Shown here: positions 34,372 to 42,130 of the stretch, one piece after another
Layout of the letters: the number at the start of each line of letters is the position of its first letter
How positions within the stretch are numbered: the stretch's first letter is position 1
DNA from: CANKJK01 sp040081715
Lineage (GTDB): Bacteria; Acidobacteriota; Vicinamibacteria; Vicinamibacterales; UBA2999
Reading direction: 5' to 3'
Length of the DNA stretch: 64,000 nt
Assembly: GCA_040081715.1 (NCBI GenBank)
Contig: JBEBFY010000012.1
Coordinates: 40,190-104,189 of the forward strand
The notes under the pieces: model-generated
Told to the model about the DNA's origin: nothing
The model's input: only the letters and a program-made list of their open reading frames with translations
Databases searched by the model: none
Program-made: the position numbers and the translations under genes

Positions 34372-35401
34372 GCCCATCCTCGAGATTCAGGACCTCACGG
34401 TCCGGTTCCCGGTGTTCGGCGGGGTGTTCCTTCGCCGCCAGGGCGAGGTGCGTGCGGTTGATGGCGTGTCGCTCACGCTGAATCGGGGCGAGACGCTGGG
34501 CCTGGTGGGCGAGTCCGGCTGCGGCAAAAGCACGGTGGGTCGCGCCATTGTGAACATCCTCAAAGCGATGAGCTACCGGGTCGAGGTGAGCGGCCGGATC
34601 CTGTACCACCACCCGTCAGGCGTGGTGGACCTCGCCTCGCTGGATCGATCCGGGATGCGGCAGTACCGCTCCGACATCCAGATGGTGTTTCAGGACCCGT
34701 ACTCGTCCCTGAACCCGCGCAAGACCGTGGACCAGATCGTGGAAGAGCCCCTGCGGGTCCACACGGCGATGTCGAAGGCCGAGCGCATGGAGCGCGTGCG
34801 CTGGCTGCTGGAGAAGGTGGGCCTCTCGCGAGATCACATGACGCGGTACCCCCACGAGTTCTCGGGCGGGCAGCGGCAGCGAATCGGCCTGGCGCGCGCC
34901 CTGGCCACCAACCCGAAGATCGTGCTCGCTGATGAACCCGTGAGCGCACTGGATGTGTCGGTGCAGGCCCAGGTCATCAACCTGATGCAGGACCTCCAGC
35001 AGGAGTTTGGCCTTTCCTACATCTTCATCGCGCACGATCTGTCGGTGGTGCGGCACATCTCCGACCGCATCGCGGTCATGTACCTGGGACACGTGGTGGA
35101 GATGGGCGAGGGGGACCAGATCTACTCCCAGCCCGTGCACCCGTACTCCCGGGCGCTGCTGGCCTCGGCCCCGGTGCCCGACCCGTTCATCGAGCGCAAG
35201 CAGCCCGTACGCCTCATCGGCGACGTGCCGTCCCCGATGAACAAGCCGTCGGGTTGCGCCTTCCGGACCCGGTGCTCGATCGCACAACCCTCGTGCGCCG
35301 ACGCCGTGCCGCCCCTGGAGATGAAGGCGGGGCGGTTAGTGGCCTGCCCGGTGGTCGACGTGGCTGACCTCCGCGTGGGCGGGGCGTATAATCCGCGGTA
35401 G
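34340..35401 (+). CDS. Peptide ABC transporter ATPase 2 (DppF-like)
   Basis: 353 residues from ATG 34340, overlapping the previous gene by 32 bases; GTG 34364 (8-base overlap) is equally possible. Walker A 'GESGCGKSTVGRAI', Q-loop 'MVFQDPYSSLNPRKTV', signature 'FSGGQRQRIGLARAL', Walker B 'IVLADEPVSALDVS', H-loop 'FIAHDLSVV', and a C-terminal oligo_HPY tail 'GCAFRTRCSIAQPSC' are seen. It completes the importer. The last codons hold a promoter for the toxin-antitoxin-like pair downstream. Confidence 0.94.
   Translation: MSGTDGPSVAEPILEIQDLTVRFPVFGGVFLRRQGEVRAVDGVSLTLNRGETLGLVGESGCGKSTVGRAIVNILKAMSYRVEVSGRILYHHPSGVVDLASLDRSGMRQYRSDIQMVFQDPYSSLNPRKTVDQIVEEPLRVHTAMSKAERMERVRWLLEKVGLSRDHMTRYPHEFSGGQRQRIGLARALATNPKIVLADEPVSALDVSVQAQVINLMQDLQQEFGLSYIFIAHDLSVVRHISDRIAVMYLGHVVEMGEGDQIYSQPVHPYSRALLASAPVPDPFIERKQPVRLIGDVPSPMNKPSGCAFRTRCSIAQPSCADAVPPLEMKAGRLVACPVVDVADLRVGGAYNPR
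35364..35392 (+). promoter_or_regulatory. Promoter: CTGACC - 17 - TATAAT
   Basis: A consensus -10 TATAAT (35387-35392) is preceded at 17 bases by CTGACC (35364-35369; four of six match TTGACA). It lies inside the last codons of the ATPase gene, 16 bases before ATG 35409. It would give the DUF433/DUF5615 pair its own transcript. Confidence 0.5.
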
Positions 35402-35408
35402 GTCCCAG

Positions 35409-35636
35409 ATGGCATTCGAGCGCATCACGGTCAATCCAGCTCAGATGGGCGGCGTGCCCTGCATTCGGGGCGTACGGATTCCCGTAGCCACGGTGGTTGA
35501 TCTTGTGGCTGACGGTATGGCCATTGAGGAGATTCTGGCGGCCTATCCCGACCTGGATCCCGCAGACATCCGCGAGGCGCTGCAGTTTGCCGCCGAGGCC
35601 GTCCGTGAGCGGGAACTGCCACTTCTGCCAGCTTAG
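35409..35636 (+). CDS. DUF433 protein, probable antitoxin
   Basis: 75 residues, complete DUF433 domain: 'ITVNPAQMGGVPCIRGVRIPV' and 'LVADGMAIEEILAAYPDLDPADIREAL'. The winged-helix-like fold is thought to bind DNA. DUF433 genes regularly precede DUF5615 PIN-like genes, as here with a 32-base gap, and the pair is regarded as a type II toxin-antitoxin-like module. By analogy it would neutralise the toxin and repress the promoter at 35364. Confidence 0.9.
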   Translation: MAFERITVNPAQMGGVPCIRGVRIPVATVVDLVADGMAIEEILAAYPDLDPADIREALQFAAEAVRERELPLLPA

Positions 35637-35668
35637 GACTCGTCCGGGCTGGTCCTGGTGAACCCTCA

Positions 35669-36031
35669 ATGAAGTGGCTGGTGGACAATGCGCTGTCCCC
35701 GGAGTTGGCCGAACGCCTGTCGGCTGCCGGGCACGACGCCGTCCATGTGCGCGACCTGCAACTTCATGATGCGACCGACGAGACCATTCTCAGCGTTGCC
35801 CTCGATCAGGGCCGCGTTGTGCTCTCGGCCGATACCGATTTCGGCGGATTGCTCACGCTGCGCTCCGCCACGGGGCCATCGGTAGTGCTGTTCCGCCATG
35901 GAGGACCACGGCGCCCGCAGGATCAGGCTGCGGTGCTGCTGGCGAACCTGCAGGTTGTCGCCGCAGACCTTGAGCGTGGCGCGATGGTCGTGATTCAACG
36001 GGATCGTCTTCGCGTCCGTCGACTGCGATAG
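35669..36031 (+). CDS. DUF5615 PIN-like protein, probable toxin
   Basis: 120 residues from ATG 35669. PIN-like (Mut7-C/DUF5615) fold: 'KWLVDNALSPELAERLSAAGHDAVHVRDL', 'ATDETILSVALDQGRVVLSADTDFGGLL', then 'SVVLFRHG'. The acidic residues expected in the active site (Asp6, Asp39-type and the Asp-Thr-Asp triplet) are present, except that the common Asp-x-x-Leu start reads Asp-Asn-Ala-Leu. A ribonuclease role is inferred from family only. Confidence 0.9.
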   Translation: MKWLVDNALSPELAERLSAAGHDAVHVRDLQLHDATDETILSVALDQGRVVLSADTDFGGLLTLRSATGPSVVLFRHGGPRRPQDQAAVLLANLQVVAADLERGAMVVIQRDRLRVRRLR

Positions 36032-36128
36032 GGATGGAGTTCCCAGGGCTCAGTGGAATGTCTGGCGCCAAGGTCCGCCGCTATTGGCACTCCGAGCAGC
36101 GCTGAGCGTTGATCGATGGTGCCAGGCG

Positions 36129-36218
36129 TCAGCGGAATACGAACGGCGGCAGCGCCAGCGCGACGCCTACGATGAGGAAGAGTCCCACGACAACAAATAT
36201 ACTGAGTGAAGCACACAC
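36129..36218 (-). CDS. Possible 29-residue membrane peptide
   Basis: A GTG at 36218 with GGGAG a few bases upstream opens a 29-residue frame that is almost wholly hydrophobic ('LSIFVVVGLFLIVGVALALP'). It ends in 'FVFR' before TGA at 36129. The composition fits a single transmembrane helix. It lies in the otherwise empty 223-base gap between the DUF5615 gene and osmC. Too short to be sure; chance hydrophobicity from antisense of a charged frame is the alternative. Confidence 0.35.
   Translation of the reverse strand: MCASLSIFVVVGLFLIVGVALALPPFVFR
36198..36203 (+). promoter_or_regulatory. Possible osmC -10 (TATACT)
   Basis: TATACT lies in a short AT-rich island 51 bases before ATG 36255, which has its own AAGGA ribosome site. 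No good -35 is seen. It overlaps the possible antisense 29-residue peptide gene. Confidence 0.3.
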
Positions 36219-36254
36219 GGTGCTCCCATCCCGTTACCTGAAAGGATCACTTCG

Positions 36255-36677
36255 ATGGCGATTGCCAAGGCTCACGCAACCTGGACCGGCACACTCAAAG
36301 AGGGCGCCGGCACGATGACGAGCGGATCGGGGCACTTCACGCTGCCTTTTTCCTTCGTGTCGAGATTTGAAGGTGATCACGCTGCGACCAATCCCGAGGA
36401 ACTGATCGGAGCGGCTCAGGCGGGGTGCTTTTCGATGTTTCTTGCCGCGCAGTTGACGGCCGCGGGTCACCCGCCGAAGACGATTGCCACCTCGGCAACT
36501 GTGCACCTGGGGGCAGGACCCACGATCACCAAAATTGAGTTGGAGACAGTGGCCGATGTGCCCGGAGTCAGCGCCGAGCTCTTCAAGGAGAAGGTCGACT
36601 TTTCGAAGGCGAACTGCCCGGTCTCGAAGGCGCTGGCCAGCGTGGCCGAGACCACGCTGACCGCCACCCTGAAGTAG
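36255..36677 (+). CDS. osmC: OsmC family peroxiredoxin
   Basis: 140 residues from ATG 36255 with AAGGA upstream. Both redox cysteines are kept: 'AAQAGCFSMFLAAQL' (Cys58) and 'ANCPVSKALA' (Cys121); the N-terminal 'ATWTGTLKEGAGTMTSGSG' matches the OsmC subgroup rather than Ohr. It reduces organic hydroperoxides in the cytoplasm, usually with dihydrolipoyl partners. The gene is monocistronic and converges on the metallo-beta-lactamase-fold gene 4 bases away. Confidence 0.93.
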   Translation: MAIAKAHATWTGTLKEGAGTMTSGSGHFTLPFSFVSRFEGDHAATNPEELIGAAQAGCFSMFLAAQLTAAGHPPKTIATSATVHLGAGPTITKIELETVADVPGVSAELFKEKVDFSKANCPVSKALASVAETTLTATLK

Positions 36678-36681
36678 CCGG

Positions 36682-37521
36682 CTACTTGCCGCCCATCATC
36701 CGGAACATGCCTTCGATGTTGAGGCTCTTGCTGTCGGCGTAGCCGCCCCAGTCCTTGTACTTCGTCAGATTCACGGCGTCCTTCGTTTCGACGAGCGTCA
36801 TGCCGTGCTTGATGTGAGCGGACACCTGGGCCTGGAGATCTTCCAGATACTCGCGGTGCTTGCGGGCGTGGTCGCGCGTGCCCATGGGGCCGTGGCCTGG
36901 TGCCAGCGTGTCGAAGTCCATCGCCTCGACCTTCTTCAGTGAGGCGATCCAGCCGTTGATGTTGGCGTTGGGGAAGTCGCGGTAGGCGAGTGAGTCGATC
37001 GGGATGATATCGACGGCAAAGAGCGTGCGCTCCTTCGGGAAGCGCATCACAATCATGCCGTCGGCATGGTTCGGCCCGAGGTAGGTGAGTTCCACGGACG
37101 CTCCGCCGAGGGTGACGGTCTTTGTGTCCGTGAAGGTCTCCCGCGGCGCGGGCCCTGGCACGCGGTCCGCCGTCATCATCGTCTTGGTCACGTCGTGTCC
37201 CACGAAGGTCGCCGTGTCGGCAAAGACCTCGCCGCCAGACGCGTGGTCGCCATGGCCATGGCTGTAGATCAGGTACTTCACCGGCTGCTTGAAGCGGGTG
37301 GCGATTTCACCCTTCAGCCACGTGGCCGCGTCCTTGTCGATCGGGTCGGTGGCGATCACGCCGCCCGGCGTCACCAGGAACACCGAGTAGTGGCCGTTGT
37401 TCCGGAAGCGGTAGAGGTCGCCGCTGATCTTCGTGATCTCCCTCCCGGGGGCCTGGGCGAGCGCGGGCGCAGCGGCAAGGGCGACGAGGGCAAGCGCGAT
37501 GGCTGTGTGTCTGATTCGCAT
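36682..37521 (-). CDS. Exported MBL-fold metallohydrolase
   Basis: 279 residues. ATG 37521 begins a signal peptide (IALALVALAAAPALAQ). The zinc motif 'YSHGHGDHASGG' (His88, His90, Asp92, His93) is complete, followed by 'PNHADGMIVMRFPKERTLFAVD' and 'LAPGHGPMGT', supplying the later His ligands. It resembles subclass B3-like or quinoprotein-relay (SoxH-type) hydrolases found next to PQQ enzymes. The gene follows the PQQ dehydrogenase-like gene by 22 bases on the same strand, so the two probably act together in the periplasm. Confidence 0.9.
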   Translation of the reverse strand: MRIRHTAIALALVALAAAPALAQAPGREITKISGDLYRFRNNGHYSVFLVTPGGVIATDPIDKDAATWLKGEIATRFKQPVKYLIYSHGHGDHASGGEVFADTATFVGHDVTKTMMTADRVPGPAPRETFTDTKTVTLGGASVELTYLGPNHADGMIVMRFPKERTLFAVDIIPIDSLAYRDFPNANINGWIASLKKVEAMDFDTLAPGHGPMGTRDHARKHREYLEDLQAQVSAHIKHGMTLVETKDAVNLTKYKDWGGYADSKSLNIEGMFRMMGGK

Positions 37522-37543
37522 AGTCGGGATCCTGGAAACGAAG

Positions 37544-39313
37544 TTAGGGAACACCAATCGCCACCACGGTCGAGCCGGAGGCGATGGCCACGAAGTCCTT
37601 CTTGCGGGCGGAGTAGGCGAGCGGCGTGGCGCTCATGGCGGTTTTCATCTGCACCTTGGCGAGTGGCTTGCCGGTGCGTGCGTCAAGTGCGTAGAAGTCC
37701 CGGTTGATGGCCTGGTAGACCACATCCCCGGCGGTGACGAGATTCCCGCCATTGGTGGTGCCGGCGAGTTCGGTGACCCACGCCACGTCGCCCGTGACCG
37801 GGTTGAAGGCAGCCACGTTCTGCGTGGCCTTCACCCCTGTGGGGCCTTCTTCCTGAAACACCTGGAAGTGGCCGGGGCTCCCCGGCGCGGGCTTGATGGA
37901 GCTGCCCACGGGCTTGGCCTTGATGGACCACGCGTCGTTCTTGCCAGTGACATAAAGCAGCCCCGTCTTCGGGCTGAAGGCGGACGACCCGCGGTTGGGG
38001 CCGCCGAGCAGACCCGGCGACTGGATGTAGAACTCGTTGATGGAATAGGGCGTGAAGCTGGGGCGCCGCCGCTTCGCCAGTTCGGGGTCCGCAATGTTCG
38101 GGAAGGTGGAGCAGAAGGGCTGCTGCGGCACGTGCCGGGCGCTGTAGGGAATCGGCTGCGTCGGCCACGGTTGTTCGCCAGGCATGTCCGTCCTGGTCGG
38201 CACGGGCGTTTCCACGATGGGATGGATGGGCTGGCCCGTGGCGCGGTTGAACAGGTAGACGTAGCAGGTCTTGGCCAGCGAGGCGAGCGCTTTGACGGGC
38301 TGGCCGTTGACCGTGATGTCGAAGAGCGTGGGGCCGGTGACGAGGTCCCAGTCCCAGATGTCGTGATGAATGACCTGGAAGTGCCACCGGAGTTTGCCCG
38401 TGGCGAGATCCAGCGCCACGACGGAGTTGGTGAAGAGGTTGATACCCTTGCGCGAGGAGCCGTCGTAGTTGGGCGAGGGATTCGAGACGTTGGCGTAGAG
38501 CAGGCCGAGCTCGGTGTCGATGGACGGCTGCGTCCAGATGCCTCCGCCGTAGCGCAGCTCGCCGCTCCACGTGTCCTTCGCCAGCTCCCAGCCGTCGTCC
38601 CCGGGCCCCTGGGGAATCGTCCGCCAGACCCACTTGATGGCGCCGGTGGCGGCATCGATCGCGGTGATGAGGCCGCCGGGTACCAGGCTGTCGGCCTGCG
38701 CCAGGCCCATGTAGATGGTGCCGTTCGCGTAGGTGGGGGAGGACGCAATCATGTAGCCGATCGAGTAGGGGTCGAAGTCCGCCGGGTACTTGCCGGGCTC
38801 CTTCGCGTCGAGGGCCGCCTTCGTGAGGTGCAGGACACCGCCCTTGCCAAAGCCTTCAACGGGCTTCCCGTTTTCGGCGTTGAACGCGGCCAGCATCGAC
38901 TGGCCGGTCACGAAGATCTTGCCGTCGGCATAGGCGGGCCCGCGCCCGCCCGGCTTGAAGTCACCCTCGGGCTCGGTGGTCCAGATCTGGGTACCGGTGG
39001 CGGCGTCGATGGCAAACACCTGCCGGCCGGAGTTCACATACATGATGCCGCCCAAGACGATGGGGGTCGCCGAGCCGAGCGTGGAGCCCTTGGGCAGGTC
39101 GAACTGCCACTTCACGGCAAGCTTCGAGGCGTTGGCCGGGGTGATCTGCGTCAGCGGTGAATAGCGGCTGTTGTGCCCGTCCAGGTTGTGCAGCGGCCAG
39201 TCGCCTGGGCCAATCGTGCGCACGGCCTGCGCGGTGAGCGTCCGCGATCCGAGGGAGACGAGACTGACGACCGTGATGGCCGCGAGGGTGAGGGCGATGC
39301 GGAATCTGAGCAT
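37544..39313 (-). CDS. PQQ-dependent dehydrogenase-like protein
   Basis: 589 residues from ATG 39313, with the ribosome site GGAGGA. A signal peptide (IALTLAAITVVSLVSLGSRTLTAQ) is followed by 'DWPLHNLDGHNSRYSPLTQI', the standard quinoprotein alcohol dehydrogenase opening. The eight-bladed propeller shows 'AIDAATGTQIWTTEPEG', 'ITAIDAATGAIKWVWRTIP', 'VALDLATGKLRWHFQVIHHDIWDWDL' and 'ALDARTGKPLAKVQM'. The vicinal Cys-Cys of methanol dehydrogenase is absent, and no cytochrome c domain is attached. It is probably periplasmic and oxidises an alcohol or sugar if PQQ is supplied. Only hemD separates it from the mxa-like operon upstream. Confidence 0.9.
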   Translation of the reverse strand: MLRFRIALTLAAITVVSLVSLGSRTLTAQAVRTIGPGDWPLHNLDGHNSRYSPLTQITPANASKLAVKWQFDLPKGSTLGSATPIVLGGIMYVNSGRQVFAIDAATGTQIWTTEPEGDFKPGGRGPAYADGKIFVTGQSMLAAFNAENGKPVEGFGKGGVLHLTKAALDAKEPGKYPADFDPYSIGYMIASSPTYANGTIYMGLAQADSLVPGGLITAIDAATGAIKWVWRTIPQGPGDDGWELAKDTWSGELRYGGGIWTQPSIDTELGLLYANVSNPSPNYDGSSRKGINLFTNSVVALDLATGKLRWHFQVIHHDIWDWDLVTGPTLFDITVNGQPVKALASLAKTCYVYLFNRATGQPIHPIVETPVPTRTDMPGEQPWPTQPIPYSARHVPQQPFCSTFPNIADPELAKRRRPSFTPYSINEFYIQSPGLLGGPNRGSSAFSPKTGLLYVTGKNDAWSIKAKPVGSSIKPAPGSPGHFQVFQEEGPTGVKATQNVAAFNPVTGDVAWVTELAGTTNGGNLVTAGDVVYQAINRDFYALDARTGKPLAKVQMKTAMSATPLAYSARKKDFVAIASGSTVVAIGVP

Positions 39314-39425
39314 GGAGTCCTCCGAGAGCGGCCACCGTGGAGTAGCGCGAGGGGCGCCGGTCACTGTAGCGCGAACGACGGCCGCCGGGTAGGCCCCTGG
39401 AGGGTGACAGGCCGCCCTGGCGGTG

Positions 39426-40274
39426 TCAGCCCTTGGAGACGAGCAGGGCGAGTGCGCGCTCGGCCGCCTCGCGGACCAGGTAACCAATCTTCGGGTGACT
39501 GGGCTCCATGTCACGCTCCAGGCCATGTCTGCGCAACTCCTCCGAGGTGGTCGGGCCGATGGAAGCAATGACCGAGCGCTTGAGCCCGGCGAGGGCAGCA
39601 GCTTCGTGACCCACGCGCGCAGCGATCTGCAGCAGGTGCACCACTTGCGTCGCGGTGGTGACCAGGGTCACGTCGATGCGGCCAGCCGAGAGCTCCTCGA
39701 CGGCGTGTTCCAGGGGTGCCACGTCTTCCGGCAGAGCCCAGCGGTAGACCGGGACGGAGGTGACCATGGCGCCCCGCGTGCGGAGGCCCTCCACCAGTTC
39801 CGGATTGCTGACGCCGTACTCCTGCACGGCCACGTGCGTTCCGCGGAGGGGCACCTCGGAGGCCTTCGCGTCGATGGCCGCCAGCAGCTCTCGCCACGTG
39901 TTGGGTTCGGCCGCCGCCACCCATGGTGTCAGCCCCAGTTCCCGCAGCACACCCGCAGGCTTCGGGCCGCGGACGGCAATCCTGGTGCGGCCGAGCGCCT
40001 CCTTGACCGGGGCGATGGGCCGATCCGAGGCGATGACATCGAGCAGGACCCTGGTGCCCACGCCAGTCAGCAGCACGACGAGCGCGTAGTCCCCGCGCAC
40101 CAGCGCGTCGGCAAACGCCAGGGCGGCCGGGTTCTCGGAAAGCGGGATCTCACGCATGGCCGGAGCCACGACCGGCACGCCGCCATAGGTGGTGATGAGC
40201 GACGCCATCTCCGTGGCGCGCCGGCTCTCGAGCGAGAGCACGCGCAGGCCCTTGAACGAGATCCCCTCAGGCAT
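39426..40274 (-). CDS. hemD: Uroporphyrinogen-III synthase
   Basis: 282 residues, ATG 40274. Bilobed HemD pattern: 'GLRVLSLESRRATEMASLITTYGGVPVVAPAMRE' at the start, 'LLTGVGTRVLLDVI', 'VAVQEYGVSNPELVEGLRTRGAMVTSVPVYRWALP' at the hinge, and 'VIASIGPTTSEELRRHGL' at the end. It cyclises hydroxymethylbilane to uroporphyrinogen III for haem and sirohaem. The usual hemC partner is not beside it; instead hemD trails the VWA operon by 27 bases on the same strand. Confidence 0.92.
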   Translation of the reverse strand: MPEGISFKGLRVLSLESRRATEMASLITTYGGVPVVAPAMREIPLSENPAALAFADALVRGDYALVVLLTGVGTRVLLDVIASDRPIAPVKEALGRTRIAVRGPKPAGVLRELGLTPWVAAAEPNTWRELLAAIDAKASEVPLRGTHVAVQEYGVSNPELVEGLRTRGAMVTSVPVYRWALPEDVAPLEHAVEELSAGRIDVTLVTTATQVVHLLQIAARVGHEAAALAGLKRSVIASIGPTTSEELRRHGLERDMEPSHPKIGYLVREAAERALALLVSKG

Positions 40275-40301
40275 GTGTCCCGCTGTCCGGCGCCACGGGG
40301 G

Positions 40302-41420
40302 TCAGCCTAGCAGGGACGCCAGAGCGGCGAGCGTCAGGCCGCCCCCGACCAACTGGAGGACCAGGGCGGAGCGCTCGCGGAGGGATAGCGCGCCGATGAG
40401 AGCCAGCACTCCAGCCGCGGCCAGCACCCGCCAGTAGAGTTCTTCCATCTTCGGCTCCGGCGGCAGGGCCACCACGCGACGGCGGGCGAGATCCACGATG
40501 TGGTTGGCGATGTTGATGTCGCTGTCGCGGTCCAGTTCGAGATACTCACCGCCACTGGCTGTCGCGATCTGCTTGAGCGAGCCGCGATCCAGCGTCGAGT
40601 ACACGCGCTGCGGAGGGGGCATCGACGCCTGGGCCGCCGGCGTCAGCTTCGATTCGGGCTCGGGGATCAGGCCGCCGGCCAGTGTGCCGACGCCTATCGT
40701 GATGACCGGCACGTTGCGGTCACGTGCCAGCTTCAGCGACTTTTCCACCTCGCCGCTCCAGGACTGGCCGTCGGAAATCATGACGAAGAGCGGGGCATTC
40801 CGCGACTTGCCTCGAATCTCCTCATCCTTCTCGATCACGCGGAGACCCCAGAAGATGCCGAGCTCGCTGTTGGTGTCCCAGCTCGTGTCGTCCTCCAGCG
40901 GAAACGGCGACTTCTCCTGCAGGTTGTCGAGGAAGAAGAAGAAGGTGTTGGGATCCTTCGTCAGGCGGATCTGCGGTGCGGCAATCCTGGCGAAGAGTGT
41001 GAGGGCGATGCGGTCGTTCTCCCACCGGAGCGAGTCCCCCAGGGTCCGGAGGAACCCGACGGACCGCTTCCACCGGTTGCCCATCACGTCGCGCGTGTGC
41101 ATTGAGGCCGATCCGTCGAGGAGGATCACGATGTCCACGCCGCCCTTGCGCACCAGTGAAATCACGACCCCTGGCCTGGCGAGGGCGACGATGAGCAGTG
41201 CCGTGGCGCCGATGAGGCACAGGGAGAAGATCGTGTCGCCGAAGAAGGGCAGGCGTTCCTTGACCGGCACGCGCCGCGCCTCGGCCAGGCGCCGGGCGTC
41301 GCGCCGGCGCTGCCCGAGCTGGCGAACCCAGACGATCAGCAGCAGGGCCGGCACCAGCAGCAGCCAGAGCCACTGGGGGTCGGCGAACTGAATGGACTCC
41401 GGGTTCGCGAACGGCTGCAA
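40302..41420 (-). CDS. VWA-domain membrane protein (BatA/MxaL-like)
   Basis: 372 residues, ATG 41420. N-terminal helices 'WLWLLLVPALLLIVWV' and 'TIFSLCLIGATALLIVALA', then a von Willebrand A domain with the metal site 'LLDGSASMH' (Asp-x-Ser-x-Ser at about 103) and 'VMISDGQSWSGEV'. C-terminal helices close the protein. BatA-type proteins are inner-membrane with the VWA domain outside. Last gene of the six-gene operon, starting one base after the MxaK-like stop; it occupies the mxaL position. Confidence 0.9.
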   Translation of the reverse strand: MQPFANPESIQFADPQWLWLLLVPALLLIVWVRQLGQRRRDARRLAEARRVPVKERLPFFGDTIFSLCLIGATALLIVALARPGVVISLVRKGGVDIVILLDGSASMHTRDVMGNRWKRSVGFLRTLGDSLRWENDRIALTLFARIAAPQIRLTKDPNTFFFFLDNLQEKSPFPLEDDTSWDTNSELGIFWGLRVIEKDEEIRGKSRNAPLFVMISDGQSWSGEVEKSLKLARDRNVPVITIGVGTLAGGLIPEPESKLTPAAQASMPPPQRVYSTLDRGSLKQIATASGGEYLELDRDSDINIANHIVDLARRRVVALPPEPKMEELYWRVLAAAGVLALIGALSLRERSALVLQLVGGGLTLAALASLLG

Positions 41421-41421
41421 C

Positions 41422-42120
41422 TTATCCCTTGCGCTGGCGAGGCCCGCTGGTCCCGGCCTTCATCAGCTCACCACGCTCTTCCGGCTTGAGCGGGACGATG
41501 ATGTTGAACGTATCCGGCGGCTGGTCCTTCGGCGGGTCGCCCTTCTCACCATGCACCGACGGTGGTGCCGGGTCGTTGCTCGCCGGGTCGCCTTTCGCGG
41601 CGTCGCCGGCCTTCTGGCGTGAGAGCACGTTGCGCAGCCGCACGATGTACTCGTAGTTGTAGGCGCCGTCGAGGTGGCCGGGGCTTTTCTTGAGCAGCAT
41701 CGTGTAGATCCGGAGCACCGGGTCGAGGTCCTGCGCGCCCTGCTGACCGGTGTGCTTGCCCTTGACGGCGCGGTAGGCGGCGTTGCCGGCAATGAAGACC
41801 AGGTCGGGATTGATCGACGCGGGCGCGAGGTCGGCTTCGGCGCTGGGCACGGCGGCGTAGTCGCCCCGCCAGTACGACACCATCGCCCGCTCCTGACGCA
41901 CATCCGCGATCAGTTGCTCGCCGATGAAGGGCACCTGACTGGCCAGGGCCAGCTCGTCCTCCACGTGCTGGTAGTGCGCATCCGCAGCGGCGGGGTCGAG
42001 GGTCGCCAGGGCGGCTTCCGCGTCGGCCAGGCCGGCTTCGACGTGGGACGCACGGCGGACGGCCTCGCCGGCCACGACGATGGCCAGAGCGAGAATCAGT
42101 TGACCTGCCAGAGTCTTCAT
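41422..42120 (-). CDS. MxaK-like / tetratricopeptide-like protein
   Basis: 232 residues, ATG 42120. An N-terminal membrane anchor ('LAGQLILALAIVVAGEAVRR') is followed by helical repeats ('DPAAADAHYQHVEDELALA', 'SINPDLVFIAGNAAYRAV', 'GHLDGAYNYEYIVRLRN') and an acidic-proline tail. Sequence alone gives a weak resemblance to MxaK; the main argument is its position between two VWA genes, exactly where mxaK sits. It could equally be a BatC-type TPR protein. Confidence 0.72.
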   Translation of the reverse strand: MKTLAGQLILALAIVVAGEAVRRASHVEAGLADAEAALATLDPAAADAHYQHVEDELALASQVPFIGEQLIADVRQERAMVSYWRGDYAAVPSAEADLAPASINPDLVFIAGNAAYRAVKGKHTGQQGAQDLDPVLRIYTMLLKKSPGHLDGAYNYEYIVRLRNVLSRQKAGDAAKGDPASNDPAPPSVHGEKGDPPKDQPPDTFNIIVPLKPEERGELMKAGTSGPRQRKG

Positions 42121-42130
42121 GCGCGGTACC

